In this document: in pieces, positions 19,601 through 32,065 of the stretch
Layout: each line of letters begins with the position of its first letter
Numbering within the stretch: position 1 is the first letter of the stretch
Source: a virus
Strand: one strand, 5' to 3'
DNA length: 38,254 nucleotides
IMG/VR virus record: IMGVR_UViG_3300010354_015404
Span: 1-38,254 of that record
Translations under genes and position numbers: made by a program
The notes under the pieces: generated by a model
Seen by the model: only the letters and a program-made list of their open reading frames with translations
Databases searched by the model: none
What the model was told of the DNA's origin: nothing

Positions 19601-22600
19601 GATATCTATCAAAAATATCAACTCTTTGTGTTCCTTGTTTACTGACAACTGTTAAGGTTTTAGGATCACCTTGTATGTCATCATTACTAAATTTTAGCCA
19701 ATAACCAAAATTATCATCGTTTGCAGGGTTTTTATTTTTTATAGTTTGATAGATAGTATAAGAATTATTTTCTAATTTGTATACATTAACTTGACCTTGA
19801 TTAGTTTTTTCATCATCTGTAAGTATACTACCTACAGCGATATATTTTGTGTTACTGCTTATGCTTACGCTATACCCAAAATTATCTGTACTAATTAAAG
19901 TTTGAATTATGTTATAGGTATTATTGTAGATATAAACTTTAGACACTGTATAATCTGCAATAACTATTCTGCTACCATCAGCACTTACATCAAAATCATT
20001 AGCATAAGTTACAGTTGAAGGTGGTAAAGCCAATTCTACAGCATTACTCCATATATTATTTGAACAACTATATACATCTAAAGCTTTATTAGTTGAACTA
20101 ATATAAAGTTTGTATATTGATAAACTTGGATTTGAATTTAAATTTAAACTAAATTTTAATTTTTTTCCATAATCTATATCTTGTACATTATTTGTAAACA
20201 CTGGACCTAAAACATAGTCATTATTGGCAAATAAGTTTGCAAAAAAATGTGTACCAGTCTCACTTTTATATAAGGTTACTATTTTATCCTGCTCAACATC
20301 TGTAGTTAGAGAAAAACTGTTAGGGGATAAAACTTTTACATAATATTCTTCGTTGTTTGTCAATCCATTTATAACTTGATCTTGAGTGCTGTAAGTTACT
20401 ATTGTTCCATTAATTAATAAATGATTAGGTATTATAAATGTATTATTTGCATAATCAATTTTATTTTCTGCAATAGTATTAAATTCGCTGGTGAATACCA
20501 AAGTTTTTTGAGGAATAGAATAGACATAAACTGCTTTTTCTATATTTGACATAGTCTTTTTAATACCAGTAATAGCGATAAATCTTCCGTCATCACTGAT
20601 AGTAATACTATCACCAAAATTATAAACTTCATTAGGTGCTTGAATGCCCTGTTTTTTAATCCATTGATCACTTAGGTATGGTTTGTAATATACTATAATT
20701 TGTCTTGCAGAATCAGTAACAGGAATAAAATCACCTAATAAGGTAAACTGTAAACCTATAGTATCCCCGTCAATAGTAATAAGAGCTGTATCATCTAATT
20801 GACTAAGTCTAAAAAACTTACGTACTGTGTTGACGCTACCAGCTATAACTTTATAAATTGAAGGACTACTATAACCGACTATGTTACCATTTGATCCAAA
20901 GCTACTATCTAATATACCAGCTACTCTAATTTGTGATCCACTTTCTATATAATTAACAGAAGTGCAACTAAATGTAGCAGTAAGCTCGGGACTTTCTTCT
21001 ATTTGAACACTACTTAAATCAATATTAGGTCTAAAGGACGTATGATTACTAGTTTCCTTAATACATCTCCAAAATAACCCATCACGATAAACTACATCAT
21101 CTTTTGTGTAAGTTGTCGCTGCGTTCCATATGCCTTTAAATAGTTCATTATTTTTGTGCGTAATTGCCATTACTGTAGCATCTTTATTTACTGCTACTCT
21201 ATGACCAAATTCACTATTATTTTGTTGTCTATCATTTACGATAGATGTTGATGAATACACTGGCATATTACGCCAAATGGTATTAACATTATTTTCTGTA
21301 AACCATACAAGTTCTCCAAATGGTTTAAGATTAGTTGTAGGATTTATATATCTTGGTACAGAAAATTCATCTATATTGAGATATCTTTGATCTGCAAATA
21401 CAAAAGTTTTTATTGTTGAAAATGTGAGATTATTTAATACAAATGTAGTTGGTTTAACTATTGTAATTTTTTTAAATACTGTATTAATATCAATTACCTT
21501 AAAAAACCCTGTTAATTTATCATAATTACTCTTAAAACCGATTAGATCGCCAGTTTGTATATCACCTAATATATTGTAAGTTAATATTAAATTAGTGCCT
21601 ACGATATCAGGAATTTGTGTAACTGAAACTTCTAATTCTGTAAACCTATATATAAACCAGTCGTCTTTAAATCTATTAATTTTAGTTTGAAATCCACACC
21701 ATATATAATCACCTACTTCAAAATCGTTAATATTAATTAAATTAGTTTGTTGTTCAACAAGTATATCATCAAGATCATTTAGTACAGCTTTGGCAAATTC
21801 TATTTTGCAAAATCCTGGGGTTTTCAACAATGGATTATAATCATTTTCCTTAGGCCAAATATTTTTATCGTAGTATTTAGGTTTTAGAAATAGGTCATTT
21901 TTTGTCACACGAACTACAAGATCTGTAGCAGCATTATCTACTTTATCAATAAGTTCATAAGGTTGTGGTTCTATTTTAAATTGATCTTCATCAATTATAA
22001 ATTCTATTTCATCAAAAGCTTCACTACTGCCAAAACGTCCAACCCTTACTGCCCATTCTTCAATAAATTCAAGACTTTCCTCATTATCAGGACCTAATAT
22101 ATCAAATAACTTAGTTAATGAATTTACAGTGCCTTTTTCAGTTATCATACCTTGATAAAACTTAAATTCACTAACATCATTTTTAATAATATTTCGTAAA
22201 TAACTGCGTTTTTGATAGCCAATTAAATGTTGTGCAATTTTTTGTTGTCCACTATCAAAATTATCACTATCAAGATCATAAAAATCTGTAAATTGTAAGG
22301 CCTTGTAGTCCCAATTGGGTAGTAGTTTACTTGTTGGAACTTCATTTAATCGTTCCCATTCACTGTTTACAAAATTCTGATCCCCTGGTATTTTTTTAGT
22401 TGCAGTGTAATAAAACTCTTTATATTTGACAATATCACCAATGTTATAGTCTACGTATGGAGTCCAATCCTGTACATATGCTTCATCATATATAAACCCT
22501 GGACTTTCAAAACCACCTTCCCAATTGATACTTTTATAGCCGTATATTTTAATACGATCTTGTCTATAACCAGTGCTTATGTTGTAAATTATGTCATTAA

Positions 22601-25600
22601 ACTGAGTAACATTATCAATAACAAGTACATGTTCTTTTTGTATTAGGTATACCCCAACACCATAAATTCCATCATCAGAATTTTTAGGTTTGACATTAAA
22701 AATACCATTATCTCTAAAATAATTTAAATCTTTTGGATTATATTTGGTTCCGTCTGATTTAAAAATTTCATATTCAATAGTTGAATTAATATCTTCAACT
22801 ACATTATAATTTAGTTTCAATTCAACATTAATAGCACCAGGACTCAAACTAATAGCACTGGCTCCTTCAGTATCTATACTATCTAAAAAAGTGTATTCTG
22901 TAGGGTCAAATATTGTAGAGGTTACATGTCTACTTCTTGATCTGTAAAATTCATTGTTGTACATAACAATGTCATTTTCTTGAAATAACGTTTGTGGTTC
23001 CCACTCTACATAAGTTTCTTTACCAGCTCCCCAGTTTTGTGTATTCCAAAATAAAAATTCTTTAACACTGGTTTCCCAATTAGCAATAGAATTTAAATCT
23101 TGTAAAAAGGTATCAAAAACAAATCCTTGGTCTTTAAGGTATGCATCATATCCTAAGATAAAATCTACAACTTCCTGTATGGAAAACAATACTGTTCCAT
23201 AATTTAATGTTTGTACCAAAGGATCAAAACTGGTTCGTATGTTAGCATTAATACCTCCTACTACTGGTAATGCAGGAAGTTTTTGTAATAATGTATAATC
23301 AACATTTGTTGAACTTGTATGGCTAATTTTTACTCTATAATAAAATTCACCAATTTTGAGTATGTTACCTGCAATATACTTTTGATTGACTTCCCAGTTT
23401 ATAAATGACTCACTAATACCACCAACATTAATTTCATAACCAGGTTGATTATAGAGATAATATTTAAAGTATGGTTCTGCTTGGCTGTACCCTTTTATTT
23501 CATAACCTAATCCATATCTTGTTAGTAGTTTAGTAATTATTACACCACTGTAAAATAATTTCTTAGTAGGTGAACTTGTATTAAGAAATATCTTATAATT
23601 TTCTTGTGGAATAAACACACCAGATTTGCTATTAACACTTCTACTATCTAATATCAAGTTAAATTTATCTTTACTACTAAATCCACTTAATCTATGACTT
23701 AACTTATTGGTTAATTTTGTTAGTATATCTTTATAATTTTCATAGGCTATATTCTTATCAGATATCAAATAATCTACAATATAATTAACTAAACCAGCAG
23801 TTTGGATACGCTTTGTATCTTTTGGTGTACTTGTTATAACTAAATCTTTAAGTTTTAGATGTAATCCTGTTTCTTTATATACATATTGATCACATGGGTT
23901 TTTGATAATTCGTGAACGATCAAAACATAGTCCAAACATGCGTGTAGGATTCATCAATAACAAAGTACGTAAAATTGCAAAAGGATAGTAACTACTTCTA
24001 CGCCAAGCATTTTCTACTGGACTAACATCACCAAATACATAATTCTTTTCTGTACGTGCATTGAATAAACCAGTAGCAAGACTGGCTTCTATAGGATTTA
24101 ATAATCCGCCACCTGCATTGGTAGGTATATTCTCTAATACTGGTTTTACAAATTTTGCTACTATAACAGGCTTATCAGGATATCTAATACGCCCTTCTGC
24201 AAGATCCTGCCATAAAATCAAGTTATCACTGGTATAGGGAGCAGGACCATATACATTATCCCACCATTTAGGTTTAATTGTAAATCCTAAACTCTCCCAA
24301 GGACAAATATGTATGCGATCAGTATCATAGTACCATCTATAAATACCTCTCCAAAAACCTGGTAAAGTAGTAAAATCAAAACTTTGTACTTCACTATAAT
24401 TATAGGTAAATGGGTTGGATTTAAGATATATTTGTGTTTTGGTATAATCTTGATCAATAAGTCTTGTCCATTGGAAAAAATTAGGACCTAATAGTTTGTT
24501 AAATTCATCAAGAGTGTAATCGGTTTTACGATTTGATCCAGGTATAAAATCATATAAATCAAAGACTTTTGGATCATATTCAACTTTTATGTTGTTGAAT
24601 ATACGTTTTTCTATTTCTAATATTAAATCGTCTCTAAAATCATTAAATGCTAATACTATACTACCATCATGACCCTGTATAACATGTTGTGGTTCAAGCA
24701 AAGTAGTATCAAGGTACTTGCGTGGTTCATATTTAGGATATAGGCCCAGACTTGTAGGTGTTGGTGGCACAAAGCATCCATCTGTGCTATCATACTCGTA
24801 CAGATCAACTATGTCGTTTTCTGTCAATTTTACCAATACATTAATAAATCCATCATCTGTAAACACATAATCACGCTCATGTAACAGTTGATTTTGATTA
24901 ACATATATGTATGTGGCTTGAGTACTAAGTTTTTTAAGGTTAAAAATTTTTGATAATGGAAAACTTTGCTGAACAAATTCTTTAATTTTGAATTGAGTAT
25001 GTACATGACCACTATATGCTAACATATCACTAAAATAATATGGCATACTTTTAGTTTTACTAAGATTTAAATTCTGTAATAACAAGTCTGTAGCATTTTT
25101 TACGCTCATACCTTCTTCAAGATATTGACTATTAAATATAAATGAACGCTTAAATTTATTATAATCATTCATAGACATTTCTAAAGCTTTAAAAATATTT
25201 GCTTTTTTGTCTGTGAAATGATATAATGGTAAATTTAAACTACCACTATGTTGTACAAACTTGGTTCCATAATTACTTAAACTACCTATATCTCTTAAAT
25301 TACATGGTCCTGGATAGACTCCATCAAAGTTTTGTATGTTATCAATAATACTATCAACATGATCTATGACTTCCCCTAAGGTAAAACTTTGTAAATTATA
25401 ATTTAAAGGATTATTTTGAAAGTTTATAGGAAAATCATAATGGCCATTACTATTTTTAGCCCGTTTAGAATAACATTTTATAGTAACAATGTCGTTTTCA
25501 ACTATGTCATTTTTTAGTACTACTTGTTTATATAATACTCCATTATAAATTTCTTTTATATCACTATCTAATAATCTTTCACCATTGACAAAAACTTTTA

Positions 25601-28007
25601 TCTTTAAATCTTCAAGATTATTGTAATCATCATAAACATCTAAGGAAAAATCATTTACTTTTAAAACTTGTTGGCCGTTTTTTGAGTAGTATTCATTTTT
25701 ATAAATTCTAACAATAGGTTGCACTATATCAATATGATTTACAGTCCATCCATTAATCAATGCCTTAGTTTGATTTATAGTATAAAATTCTAAGTATTTG
25801 TTAGCAATAATATCGTCTATAACTGTAATATCAATTTTATATTTAAAAGTATCATTAATAAGATTAAAATCAAATACAATATCACCTATATTATTAATAT
25901 TTCTGTAGGTTAAAGGAAAACCTAATTCTTTATCTATAGTCCCTGTTCCAACCTTATATGAAAATAATTTTGTACCTTTAAATGTACTTGAATCATATTT
26001 TGAGTTATCAGTCAATTTAATATGTTCATCATCAAACAATTCAAACAATGGCTGTTGATTAATTTGTGTTTTATTTTGTCCTAAAGTCCAAGAATTACCA
26101 TCAAACCACATCATTTTACCGGTGTATTGAGTTCCTGATAATATTAATACTGTTTGATCTTGTTCAGGATCACTGTCTTGTTCTCTGTTTAAATGAATTA
26201 CACGTTTGGTTATACCAGTTTTTTCATCATATAAATCTATAAATTCTACTTTGAAAATTTTATTTTTTACATAGATGTCGTTATCACCAGTAAACAATAC
26301 CCTATGACCAGTCAATAATGGCACTCCATCTACATTATACCCTGGACTACCTTCAATAATACTAAACACATCTGTGGTAAAATCATCAACAAGATCAATG
26401 TTTGGTTTGCTCCTATTACCGAAGTTAAACAAACGTATATTAGGCTTAAACTCAATAATAGGTCGTAAGGCTCTTTTATCCTGATCAAATACTGGAGTTT
26501 TACCTAATACCTTGGCAGTGGTTTCAATTATATCCTTGTGAAACCAACGATTATATCTACTCCAAGAATTTCTATCCTTGCTGCTTCTGTTTATAACAAT
26601 GTAATCTTTATCTAATGCAGCATATTTTATGTTGTTAAATGCTAATTCATCAAATCCTGTAACATCAAAATTTACGTCCACGTTGTAGGCTATATCATTT
26701 ACTACTTCTAATGTAGTTTCGTCAATAAGACTAATACCTTCTCCAACACCTTCTACGTAAAAGTCTTTGTCTCTATAATATTCTGGAAAAACTAAACCTC
26801 TAAAGCGTATTTTCATGCCATTAGATAATTTTAAACCATTGCTTACGAAGTCTTTTTTGCCAATAATTTCTTCATCTACATTGATAATACTATTTTCATC
26901 TATGTCAAAAATTTTAAAAATACCAGATGTATTAGCATCGTTTTCACTTACATAATACAAAATATCAGGTGTACGTGTACCAACTGTAAATTCTAAAATA
27001 CCATGTTTGACATTAAAATTTTTTGTTTCTTTTAATACACCATTGACATATTCAAAAGTTTTTATACCATCAAGATATCTGTATTCGTCGTTAATTCTCT
27101 TAATAAAAAAGTCAACTACAACTACTTGACCTAATGTTATATCTTTTTCTAATTGTAAAACTTTTTTCCTATTGGCATTAATATATGTTGTAAATTTATC
27201 TTGGGGTATTTTATTTCCATCAATGTAAACTTCTACAAGGAAATTATCTATAATATCATTATCAGTTAATATATCTAAGCTAAAATTATTTTTTCCATGT
27301 TGTGCATAGTTAAACGTAGTTGAGCCTCTGAACTTAGGTGTAGCACTGCTAACTTTGGCTGTTTTTACTGCAAAAGGATGGTCAGGGCTATTAATTTCAA
27401 ATCTATATGTTTGCCCTCTGTATAATCTTAAATCAGGGTTGCGTGTTAATGCATCTGGAGTAAACAAGTAAGCAAAATTATCACCTTCATCCACAACTTG
27501 TATGTTGTAAGTACTGGTGGTATCTAATGTTTTTTGTCCTCTAATTGGAATAGTTTCAGGCCCATATGGCAACCAGTAATATTGTAGATAATTAACAAAT
27601 TTATCCCAATCAATATGCGGATCCCAACTATAAAATTCTTGTTTATTAAGCCGTTGATGATTTTCTGTAAGACCACCTAATACACTGATACTATTAATAT
27701 AATCTATATAATCTTTAAAAAAACTGGTATTGCCTAAAGTATCCTCAGCCATTAGACAAGGTTCAAGCTGATAATTATTCCTATCTTCTGTAATTTCCTT
27801 TAGGAATATATCATCACCTTTAGATGCTTTACTGTTTTTTCTACCTATGAAACCATTTAACCTACGTGCCGTTCCGTTTTGAATTAAGGGATCAAGTGTT
27901 CCAGATAAAAACTTTTTATTGGTATCTGTTCTAAAATAACGAGGCAAAAAGCTTTCACTTTTTCTCTTACCTTTGTTATCAATAGGAACTCCGTATTCTT
28001 CAGACAT
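13677..28007 (-). CDS. giant modular virion protein (4776 aa), wedge/gp7 position
   Basis: One uninterrupted 14.3-kb frame; ATG at 28007 shares its A with the gp6 stop (TAATG), with AGGA upstream. The N-terminus has [20 protein letters not shown], a form I associate with large structural proteins of marine phages. Modules seen, approximate residues: W/Y units like CBM5/12 chitin-binding motifs starting at W1538, W1669, W1848, W2294, W4061, W4523 and W4553; an FG-GAP/WD-like beta-propeller at 2262-2860 (FGHRVAV, FGDSITI, FGYSVSI); GxGY repeats at 3247-3310 and 3611-3670; repeated beta-sandwich-like units with E/Y-type turns; and a C-terminal region ([31 protein letters not shown]). No catalytic motif was recognised. 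Its place after gp6 suggests a baseplate wedge or outer baseplate component replacing gp7 and perhaps gp8-gp10. That function is inferred. Confidence 0.85.
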   Translation of the reverse strand: MSEEYGVPIDNKGKRKSESFLPRYFRTDTNKKFLSGTLDPLIQNGTARRLNGFIGRKNSKASKGDDIFLKEITEDRNNYQLEPCLMAEDTLGNTSFFKDYIDYINSISVLGGLTENHQRLNKQEFYSWDPHIDWDKFVNYLQYYWLPYGPETIPIRGQKTLDTTSTYNIQVVDEGDNFAYLFTPDALTRNPDLRLYRGQTYRFEINSPDHPFAVKTAKVSSATPKFRGSTTFNYAQHGKNNFSLDILTDNDIIDNFLVEVYIDGNKIPQDKFTTYINANRKKVLQLEKDITLGQVVVVDFFIKRINDEYRYLDGIKTFEYVNGVLKETKNFNVKHGILEFTVGTRTPDILYYVSENDANTSGIFKIFDIDENSIINVDEEIIGKKDFVSNGLKLSNGMKIRFRGLVFPEYYRDKDFYVEGVGEGISLIDETTLEVVNDIAYNVDVNFDVTGFDELAFNNIKYAALDKDYIVINRSSKDRNSWSRYNRWFHKDIIETTAKVLGKTPVFDQDKRALRPIIEFKPNIRLFNFGNRSKPNIDLVDDFTTDVFSIIEGSPGYNVDGVPLLTGHRVLFTGDNDIYVKNKIFKVEFIDLYDEKTGITKRVIHLNREQDSDPEQDQTVLILSGTQYTGKMMWFDGNSWTLGQNKTQINQQPLFELFDDEHIKLTDNSKYDSSTFKGTKLFSYKVGTGTIDKELGFPLTYRNINNIGDIVFDFNLINDTFKYKIDITVIDDIIANKYLEFYTINQTKALINGWTVNHIDIVQPIVRIYKNEYYSKNGQQVLKVNDFSLDVYDDYNNLEDLKIKVFVNGERLLDSDIKEIYNGVLYKQVVLKNDIVENDIVTIKCYSKRAKNSNGHYDFPINFQNNPLNYNLQSFTLGEVIDHVDSIIDNIQNFDGVYPGPCNLRDIGSLSNYGTKFVQHSGSLNLPLYHFTDKKANIFKALEMSMNDYNKFKRSFIFNSQYLEEGMSVKNATDLLLQNLNLSKTKSMPYYFSDMLAYSGHVHTQFKIKEFVQQSFPLSKIFNLKKLSTQATYIYVNQNQLLHERDYVFTDDGFINVLVKLTENDIVDLYEYDSTDGCFVPPTPTSLGLYPKYEPRKYLDTTLLEPQHVIQGHDGSIVLAFNDFRDDLILEIEKRIFNNIKVEYDPKVFDLYDFIPGSNRKTDYTLDEFNKLLGPNFFQWTRLIDQDYTKTQIYLKSNPFTYNYSEVQSFDFTTLPGFWRGIYRWYYDTDRIHICPWESLGFTIKPKWWDNVYGPAPYTSDNLILWQDLAEGRIRYPDKPVIVAKFVKPVLENIPTNAGGGLLNPIEASLATGLFNARTEKNYVFGDVSPVENAWRRSSYYPFAILRTLLLMNPTRMFGLCFDRSRIIKNPCDQYVYKETGLHLKLKDLVITSTPKDTKRIQTAGLVNYIVDYLISDKNIAYENYKDILTKLTNKLSHRLSGFSSKDKFNLILDSRSVNSKSGVFIPQENYKIFLNTSSPTKKLFYSGVIITKLLTRYGLGYEIKGYSQAEPYFKYYLYNQPGYEINVGGISESFINWEVNQKYIAGNILKIGEFYYRVKISHTSSTNVDYTLLQKLPALPVVGGINANIRTSFDPLVQTLNYGTVLFSIQEVVDFILGYDAYLKDQGFVFDTFLQDLNSIANWETSVKEFLFWNTQNWGAGKETYVEWEPQTLFQENDIVMYNNEFYRSRSRHVTSTIFDPTEYTFLDSIDTEGASAISLSPGAINVELKLNYNVVEDINSTIEYEIFKSDGTKYNPKDLNYFRDNGIFNVKPKNSDDGIYGVGVYLIQKEHVLVIDNVTQFNDIIYNISTGYRQDRIKIYGYKSINWEGGFESPGFIYDEAYVQDWTPYVDYNIGDIVKYKEFYYTATKKIPGDQNFVNSEWERLNEVPTSKLLPNWDYKALQFTDFYDLDSDNFDSGQQKIAQHLIGYQKRSYLRNIIKNDVSEFKFYQGMITEKGTVNSLTKLFDILGPDNEESLEFIEEWAVRVGRFGSSEAFDEIEFIIDEDQFKIEPQPYELIDKVDNAATDLVVRVTKNDLFLKPKYYDKNIWPKENDYNPLLKTPGFCKIEFAKAVLNDLDDILVEQQTNLININDFEVGDYIWCGFQTKINRFKDDWFIYRFTELEVSVTQIPDIVGTNLILTYNILGDIQTGDLIGFKSNYDKLTGFFKVIDINTVFKKITIVKPTTFVLNNLTFSTIKTFVFADQRYLNIDEFSVPRYINPTTNLKPFGELVWFTENNVNTIWRNMPVYSSTSIVNDRQQNNSEFGHRVAVNKDATVMAITHKNNELFKGIWNAATTYTKDDVVYRDGLFWRCIKETSNHTSFRPNIDLSSVQIEESPELTATFSCTSVNYIESGSQIRVAGILDSSFGSNGNIVGYSSPSIYKVIAGSVNTVRKFFRLSQLDDTALITIDGDTIGLQFTLLGDFIPVTDSARQIIVYYKPYLSDQWIKKQGIQAPNEVYNFGDSITISDDGRFIAITGIKKTMSNIEKAVYVYSIPQKTLVFTSEFNTIAENKIDYANNTFIIPNHLLINGTIVTYSTQDQVINGLTNNEEYYVKVLSPNSFSLTTDVEQDKIVTLYKSETGTHFFANLFANNDYVLGPVFTNNVQDIDYGKKLKFSLNLNSNPSLSIYKLYISSTNKALDVYSCSNNIWSNAVELALPPSTVTYANDFDVSADGSRIVIADYTVSKVYIYNNTYNIIQTLISTDNFGYSVSISSNTKYIAVGSILTDDEKTNQGQVNVYKLENNSYTIYQTIKNKNPANDDNFGYWLKFSNDDIQGDPKTLTVVSKQGTQRVDIFDRYQSNFIFSETLNTGSINVENIDVGENFIIIGNENYNVLSRKIGEILTYNKKSGSYSWSQYIKEQDKVNLNRIKKVFVYNRKTNNLISYLDVIDPVYGKISGVIEQELKFKTYYDPATYSVKSNSLTANITIDEGMAWTDKHVGMLWWDLRKAKFLDSSIGDTSYNSGVFNSLFPTASIDVYEWVQSSVLPADWDVLADTAEGFPLGISGKTLYGNNAYSVKLTYDSLGKRYKSTYYFWVKNKRIVPNAFDRKYSASDIASAISNPQNFNLKYIQFLGTNSFGLVNLRSILDKRDLVLSVQYWTSDPTNLNMHSEWRIISDNEKTTIPTQIERRWFDSLIGFDSIGRPLPSLSLPPKLRYGIESIPNQSMFVNRLEVLKQLIERLNFELADIQIDNIDLAELYLKDEIPQSNVGYYDYIKDVTAELRFIQTQNFRQATLDFIIENGQIIEIDVIDGGYGYQIAPNIIIQGDGEQASAKTIINNAGVITSVTILDKGKGYNKEFTTIQVRPLSALILSALNGLNQWAIYHYINNNWLKVKTQKYNVSNYWNFIDWYADGYNQFTRIDYTVNGVNEALNLNCSVGQIVKVKNISGTNNWLLLEKFTDTLNIDYTKVFKVVGRQNGALQISDNFYNFKANQKGYDGMLYDSDYFDSVGTTELRIILNALKNKILIDNRRKIYINLFFISLKYVLFEQPFVDWLFKTSFVKVLHHVGPLRQKVTFNNDGLEDYESYIKEVKPFRTKIREFVSIYDKLDSSQSLITDFDLPAYVNSNNNLITLYTQYQDNNVYVNNNQIVNKYPYKAWKDGLGYYVKEIVIIDGGAGYIDYPNVEVLGDCIRPAQVKVFVSKGSIAKIDILDPGEGYFVAPTIKIEGKFTENGYEGRAFAVLGNGLVRSNLIGMKFDRYSKENIANLVPLIAIDTFTGDAIKTTFDLTYTPSFEKGTYTVKLNNAEIFFTEYTLERHVGFDKAYRYNYGKLIFKNAPKAGVNIRIEYVRNFNSLNSLERIKYFYEPKSGMLGKDFAQLMNGIDYAGVVVTGIGFGKTNLWDGEFDWGERLWDSGELTDDEQYDTLIEGGNLVSNLNRNITPFRTATGLRADDIIIDGDGFITPTTSPAPEEMLPGHVSDTVVIKVTERSLNNSSKISCKKFITDGIETNFTIDDYPNNEKAIIVKLGEDIIEPSQYDFDYKTLTIKFKIAPVANKELAVISLGFSGYNLLSTDHVVVTDKTYDVVTDVDWRDGIKGFTVVSGKITESTIFRTYGLWNNEIQYKLNDFAVYANVLYRSVKSNNVDNTPTILDTVTNTLVVDGEYWQEIEKNVTSYNNFNKVGLRFASELDINDIVSYSIFLDTDIKQSVVTKETVISNGLSRSYLLTNFVGYEFPLGANTIVRIGDTLLNSVDTLRLTLKNRVLKYTLNVSKTNIDIYSYNDYEVFIDNVKVPNAIAYAINLSDSTITFKPNYYRENAEVLITITKFADYTITSNEAQSTITFKNVYPVGTEIEIMAMTNHDILDINRTYEQIDPKLGSYINTIYYPTLVEITGGIIYLDKEVYDTNHVWVTKNKKLLTPYTDYVLRESKKSIQLTVQPIPSDKFSVITFSQNIVRPNISYLHFKDMLNYTSYKRLSQNRTTKLARDLLQSDKEIIIDDASKITNANSINNVAGVIYINGERIEYFSKVGSILSQLRRGTLGTGVPLIHKKGTDIYDIGSNETIPYNDETLIYNWKGDWNNYSRYLINDVVNYNNVNWINLTSNNFSEWNSTVVYRLNQQVIYLNDLYIAVKEVDGAIKNINQNPGDSGTSWWKLLTVNFTVYPSDNNPNWARTEFAYLEDSSNTLVVPWTPITRSNSVSTNFDKEVLDIEVYVGTQRLKKTAYSIHNKLVSPHSPEGDDNYPADFITNAQKLPSKNAYEIRLSEEVPVNTTLTVVRKHGKLWNDKGKMLNDSTNKIVDFLQTEANLIEGTSPNFDSGLYTSDSDDLRMDED
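14280..14441 (-). other. tandem pair of CBM5/12-like W/Y modules
   Basis: Within the giant protein, two adjacent copies start at W4523 ([17 protein letters not shown]) and W4553 ([18 protein letters not shown]). Each follows W-x5-Y-x2-N[DQ]-x-V-x-Y. They are the closest-spaced of seven copies in this protein. Sugar binding is inferred from the motif only. Confidence 0.6.
19430..21230 (-). other. predicted beta-propeller region of giant protein
   Basis: Covers residues about 2260-2860. Repeating blades carry an FG turn followed by a strand and a D-G/N turn: [57 protein letters not shown] and [18 protein letters not shown], each followed by a V.VY or V.IY strand. This matches FG-GAP/integrin-alpha-type or WD-like propeller blades. 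A CBM-like module is inserted after the first blade (W2294). Confidence 0.7.
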
Positions 28008-31000
28008 TAGTTATATCCTGTTTTACTAATTATTACCTGTTGTGACACAATATTATTCTCATAATTTAATGTTCCAGAGGTCAAAGAACTTGCTGTTAAT
28101 GTTTCTATTACTTCAATATCATCAGTAGTAGCACCATTTATAAAAATTTGATCATTTTCAGCTTTAATTTCAAATAAAGATCCAAAGGCTAATTGCTCAG
28201 ACCTTGGAACTATTACAATATTAACAAGAAAAGGTGCAGTTCTATTCATAATGTAAGCTACCAGCTCACTAAAATAAAAACTATCACCAAAATCCCAATT
28301 ATCTAAACTAAAAAATTCGTTTATTGAATTTAACACACGACTTTTTATTTCATTATCACTAATAATTTGTTCTATATTTTTAATAATTTTAAATGATGCT
28401 CTTAAACTTGGTATAGCTTTACTACCAAATAATACCTTATACTTGACGGGGTGATATATAACTTCATCACTCATAGCCTTTATAGCATTTAAATCTGTGC
28501 TCAATGTTAGGAATAATTGATCACTACTTGGTGGCATAGGTTCATCAAGAATAGCACCATTTAACCATTGTCTAAAATTGATATCATATTGTTTTGTTAA
28601 TACATATAAATCCATCAAATTACTTTGGCCAGGATCTATACGAGCTTCATAATCTGCACTATGACTGTATTGAAACTTTAGATTATCTCTTCCTTCAAGT
28701 ACTTTATAATCAAGATTAGCCATAAATTTACCTAATAATACATTATATTTGAATAATGTACTTGTTTCTAAAGCATACACATATGTCCCATCAATTTCAT
28801 AAGGTTGAGAATAACTCATGTCCTTAACTACATTTACTTGATTTTGTCCGTTATCTTTAATTATACTTTTATATCTATAGTCATATTGCCCAGTTTCTGT
28901 TTCATATTTTTCTAAAATAATAAAATTATCTAAGATGATGACCCAATCTTGAGGAGTTTCATCAGGAATATTGCCAACATTGGCATTGACTAATGATTTA
29001 TAGATGTAATTTTTATACAGCACAAGGTTATCTAAAGAATAACTTTGAGTAATATTCCAAAAACTATAACTTGGTTTTATAATTACATCAAATAATTCTG
29101 GATCATCTACAATATTATCATCATTTTCATCAAAAAAACTGATTTCAACCTTTCTTGTATCAACATACCCATCAGTCCCTATATATTCATCTGTAACTTC
29201 CCAGTCTAAGTTGTAATTTATTATACCTGTATTATTAGGATTAGTATTGATGTTTAGTAAACTGATTCTATCTTTAATAATTTTATTAGTTTTGGTATCG
29301 TATACTTTATTAGATTTTTCAAAATAAAATCTAATTTTTTTATCACTTTCAAAAATATAACGAGTATTACGTGATGTTACTGTATAAAATTCACTATCTG
29401 TTGTAAAACTTATCATCCAACTGCTATCTAATTTTTGATTACTAATATCACCTGCACTACCTATACTAAATGTTTCAGTTAAATTAAGATTAACATCAAA
29501 AACAATTTTCCATTCTTTACTATCTATATCATAGCGTAGACCAAATTGCTTATTTGCATAAATTAATTCGCTGATTATTTCTATAGTTTCAGTATCTAAG
29601 CTAGTTCTCCATCGTGGAATGATACTATCCACAATAGCTCCTTCTGGAATTGGTTGGTTAAGAACTACAGCGCCAGTCCCATTGGTTAATTCTCCTGTTC
29701 CTGTTCCTAAACCGTTATTATCTAAACTAACTACTTTGGCCCATAGATAACTTACAGTGTTAGGTATATTTTCAGTAACATTAACCAAAACATTATTACG
29801 ATTTTTATTGAATAGTTTACCTGATGGAGCTACAAATTTTATCAATGCATTTGACTCAAGATGTCTTAAAATAGTGCTTGTATTTCCTATAACTTGATTA
29901 CTGTTATCTTTGAACTTGCCTGTACTTTGATTATAGCTCTCACTATTTTTAAACCAACGAATATTAAAAATTGTTCCAACATCTTGTTTGCCAAATCTTG
30001 CATAATAAAAATTACGTAAGTTTGTATTCTGTAAAAAAGGTAAAATTTGATTAGTAACAATACCTAATATATCTATTCTATTTCTATAGCTAAATCTAAA
30101 ACTTTCATTGTATTCTTCTTTATATAATATTCCATCATCACTAAAAAGATTTACACTACTGTATTTGCCAGTTGGATCAATTAAGTCAAAATATCTGCTG
30201 ATACCACTACTAGTTCTGTTCACTGCTTTTACTTTAAGAACATCTTGATCTACACTTAGAGGGCTAATATTATAGTCCTCAGCAGTTATCATTCTATTCT
30301 GTGTATAATAAGTAGCTGGTGCTTTATTCTTAATTTCATCATCGGTTTCACTTGGACTGCTATTAGATACACTGACTTGTAGACTCATTGTGATGGTCAT
30401 ATTCTCTAACTGTCCTGTATTTGATAGATACCCTATATCAATGCTTACATTACGTAAATCTTTTGGATTTATTGTATATGACTGACCATTACTTACTCTG
30501 TAATATATTCTAAATTGTCCTGCTGGTATATTTCCAAATACCCCATCTCCAAATATTAGACTTATTCTATCATTGGTACGTGTTACAACATTATAGATAT
30601 TTCTAATATCTTTCCTTAAACTATTATAGATAATGTTGTTTGCCTCAAAATTGGGAACTTGCTCCCAATATTCACTTTCAACACCATTAGCATTAAGTCT
30701 ATAAAGCCACACGTCCGAATTATTAATATTAATAGCGTCAATGTCTACTATTTCATTTGTTGTTGGCTGTGTTAAATTAAATGTACCTGTATTAAGACTA
30801 CCTTGTCTAAAGTGTAAAAAGAAACCGTTACTATTGCTGGCTGCTCCTCGACCATCATCTCTATAAAGAAAACTTAGTCTTCTACCTGCCAATGGTGGCT
30901 CCTCTACTATTGATCCATCCTTTATTATTGTACTGGCTATTTCAAAATTTACATTACGTCCATCAACAGGTTTAGTGAACCCATATACAGGCACGCTTGT

Positions 31001-31579
31001 TCCAATACTTTGCAATCTATACTGCTGTGTGGGTATATTATTAATTTCAGCACTGCTATCTGGACTGCCCCATTGAGCTGTAATAGGTAGAGCAGCATTT
31101 ACTATTCTTATAAATTGATCCTGCCAATTAGCATTACTGGGGTCATTCCATATAATTTCTGTATTACTGATATTTCTACCATTACTATCTATAATATCTT
31201 CTGTAGTGCTTATGCTTTCCCATTTAAGCAATCCATTTGCAGGTTTATTACGTTTTGCATTATAGCTTAATGTTCTGGCCAAACGAAGTATGCTTTCTCT
31301 ACGTTCAGCTAATTCAAGGAAATTTTCTCTGGCATTAAGATCTACACGAAAAGCAAAACTTTGACCAAGAAAAGCTATCATATCTATTAAAGCAAGATAT
31401 TCACTACTTTCTACATAATCGTTGAAATCTTCAGGATAGTTTTCTCTAAGGTAATTGATCATTACCCTACGTAGATTCTCAAAGTCGTAACTGGTAAAAT
31501 CAGCGTTTTTGAAGCTTTGATAGATGCGCTTCCAATCTTCCGCTACCAGTAACCTATTTTGTCTATCAGTTGATGACAT
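28007..31579 (-). CDS. gp6: baseplate wedge protein gp6-like (baseplate J family)
   Basis: Forms the inner ring of wedges around the tail tube in T4-type baseplates. The 1190-residue protein opens with the gp6 pattern: KRIYQSFKNADFTSYDFENL (18-37), YLRENYPEDFNDY (43-55), EYLALIDMIAFLGQSFAFRV (60-79) and DLNARENFL..ERRESIL. Near residues 415-430, YYTQNRMITAEDYN is a strong baseplate J signature. It is much longer than T4 gp6 (about 660 aa). The excess includes a CBM-like W/Y unit at W841 (SFWNITQSYSLDNLVLYKN), a module otherwise seen in the giant protein downstream. The ATG at 31579 has AAGGA and lies 17 nt after a late-promoter-like motif. Its stop is coupled to the giant gene. Confidence 0.93.
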   Translation of the reverse strand: MSSTDRQNRLLVAEDWKRIYQSFKNADFTSYDFENLRRVMINYLRENYPEDFNDYVESSEYLALIDMIAFLGQSFAFRVDLNARENFLELAERRESILRLARTLSYNAKRNKPANGLLKWESISTTEDIIDSNGRNISNTEIIWNDPSNANWQDQFIRIVNAALPITAQWGSPDSSAEINNIPTQQYRLQSIGTSVPVYGFTKPVDGRNVNFEIASTIIKDGSIVEEPPLAGRRLSFLYRDDGRGAASNSNGFFLHFRQGSLNTGTFNLTQPTTNEIVDIDAININNSDVWLYRLNANGVESEYWEQVPNFEANNIIYNSLRKDIRNIYNVVTRTNDRISLIFGDGVFGNIPAGQFRIYYRVSNGQSYTINPKDLRNVSIDIGYLSNTGQLENMTITMSLQVSVSNSSPSETDDEIKNKAPATYYTQNRMITAEDYNISPLSVDQDVLKVKAVNRTSSGISRYFDLIDPTGKYSSVNLFSDDGILYKEEYNESFRFSYRNRIDILGIVTNQILPFLQNTNLRNFYYARFGKQDVGTIFNIRWFKNSESYNQSTGKFKDNSNQVIGNTSTILRHLESNALIKFVAPSGKLFNKNRNNVLVNVTENIPNTVSYLWAKVVSLDNNGLGTGTGELTNGTGAVVLNQPIPEGAIVDSIIPRWRTSLDTETIEIISELIYANKQFGLRYDIDSKEWKIVFDVNLNLTETFSIGSAGDISNQKLDSSWMISFTTDSEFYTVTSRNTRYIFESDKKIRFYFEKSNKVYDTKTNKIIKDRISLLNINTNPNNTGIINYNLDWEVTDEYIGTDGYVDTRKVEISFFDENDDNIVDDPELFDVIIKPSYSFWNITQSYSLDNLVLYKNYIYKSLVNANVGNIPDETPQDWVIILDNFIILEKYETETGQYDYRYKSIIKDNGQNQVNVVKDMSYSQPYEIDGTYVYALETSTLFKYNVLLGKFMANLDYKVLEGRDNLKFQYSHSADYEARIDPGQSNLMDLYVLTKQYDINFRQWLNGAILDEPMPPSSDQLFLTLSTDLNAIKAMSDEVIYHPVKYKVLFGSKAIPSLRASFKIIKNIEQIISDNEIKSRVLNSINEFFSLDNWDFGDSFYFSELVAYIMNRTAPFLVNIVIVPRSEQLAFGSLFEIKAENDQIFINGATTDDIEVIETLTASSLTSGTLNYENNIVSQQVIISKTGYN

Positions 31580-31596
31580 AAACTATCCTTATTCTT

Positions 31597-31604
31597 TATT
31601 TATT
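31597..31604 (-). promoter_or_regulatory. late-promoter-like motif
   Basis: AATAAATA on the minus strand in the 45-nt gap between gp25 and gp6, ending 17 nt before the gp6 ATG at 31579. An AAGGA Shine-Dalgarno lies between the motif and the start. Confidence 0.7.
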
Positions 31605-31624
31605 GCAGCCTTTTAACTGCTACT

Positions 31625-32065
31625 TTAACCAATCAAGCCCAAGCTTTGATCAAATCTGAACTGTAAATTTTCACTAATATTATATGGCAAATAGGTTAAT
31701 TCACACTCGATTTGTATGCCTGTAGCATAGGCAGTTACAATAATGTTATCAGCTCTAACTCTTGGATCGTAATTTATTATCTGTGTTACATTTTCCAAAA
31801 GTATTCTTTTTATATCTTCAGTTAAAGGTTCAAAAATAATATCCCATATTATGGTACCAAATGTAGGATCACTTAATTTTTCTCCCTGTCTAATATTAAA
31901 ATGATTAAGTAAATCCTGTTTGATCAAACTTAAATCATACAACGTAAAATTTTCACTATAACTATTATTACTACTAAACCCCCTATAGGTACGTGGTAAA
32001 GGTGGTTGATCCTTAGGCATCAAGCTTTTTACTGTGGTAGTTTCATATAATCGTTGTATACTCAT
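31625..32065 (-). CDS. gp25: baseplate wedge protein gp25-like
   Basis: 146 residues, close to the usual size of T4 gp25 (132 aa) and of the GPW/gp25 sheath-initiator family. The core YDLSLIKQDLLNHFNIRQGE (43-62), then SDPTFGTIIWDIIFEPL (65-81) and NYDPRVRADNI, matches the family order of helix, conserved Gly/Pro loop and DPR segment. In T4-type tails gp25 binds gp6 and gp53 and nucleates sheath assembly. The ATG at 32065 overlaps the spike gene stop by 4 nt (ATGA). In T4 gp25 lies apart from gp5/gp6; here it sits between them, next to its physical partner gp6. Confidence 0.93.
   Translation of the reverse strand: MSIQRLYETTTVKSLMPKDQPPLPRTYRGFSSNNSYSENFTLYDLSLIKQDLLNHFNIRQGEKLSDPTFGTIIWDIIFEPLTEDIKRILLENVTQIINYDPRVRADNIIVTAYATGIQIECELTYLPYNISENLQFRFDQSLGLIG

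Noticed and set aside
24830-25012. 60-residue minus-strand frame inside the giant gene
   Set aside because: It is an alternate frame within a continuous, domain-bearing coding region with no start signal of its own.
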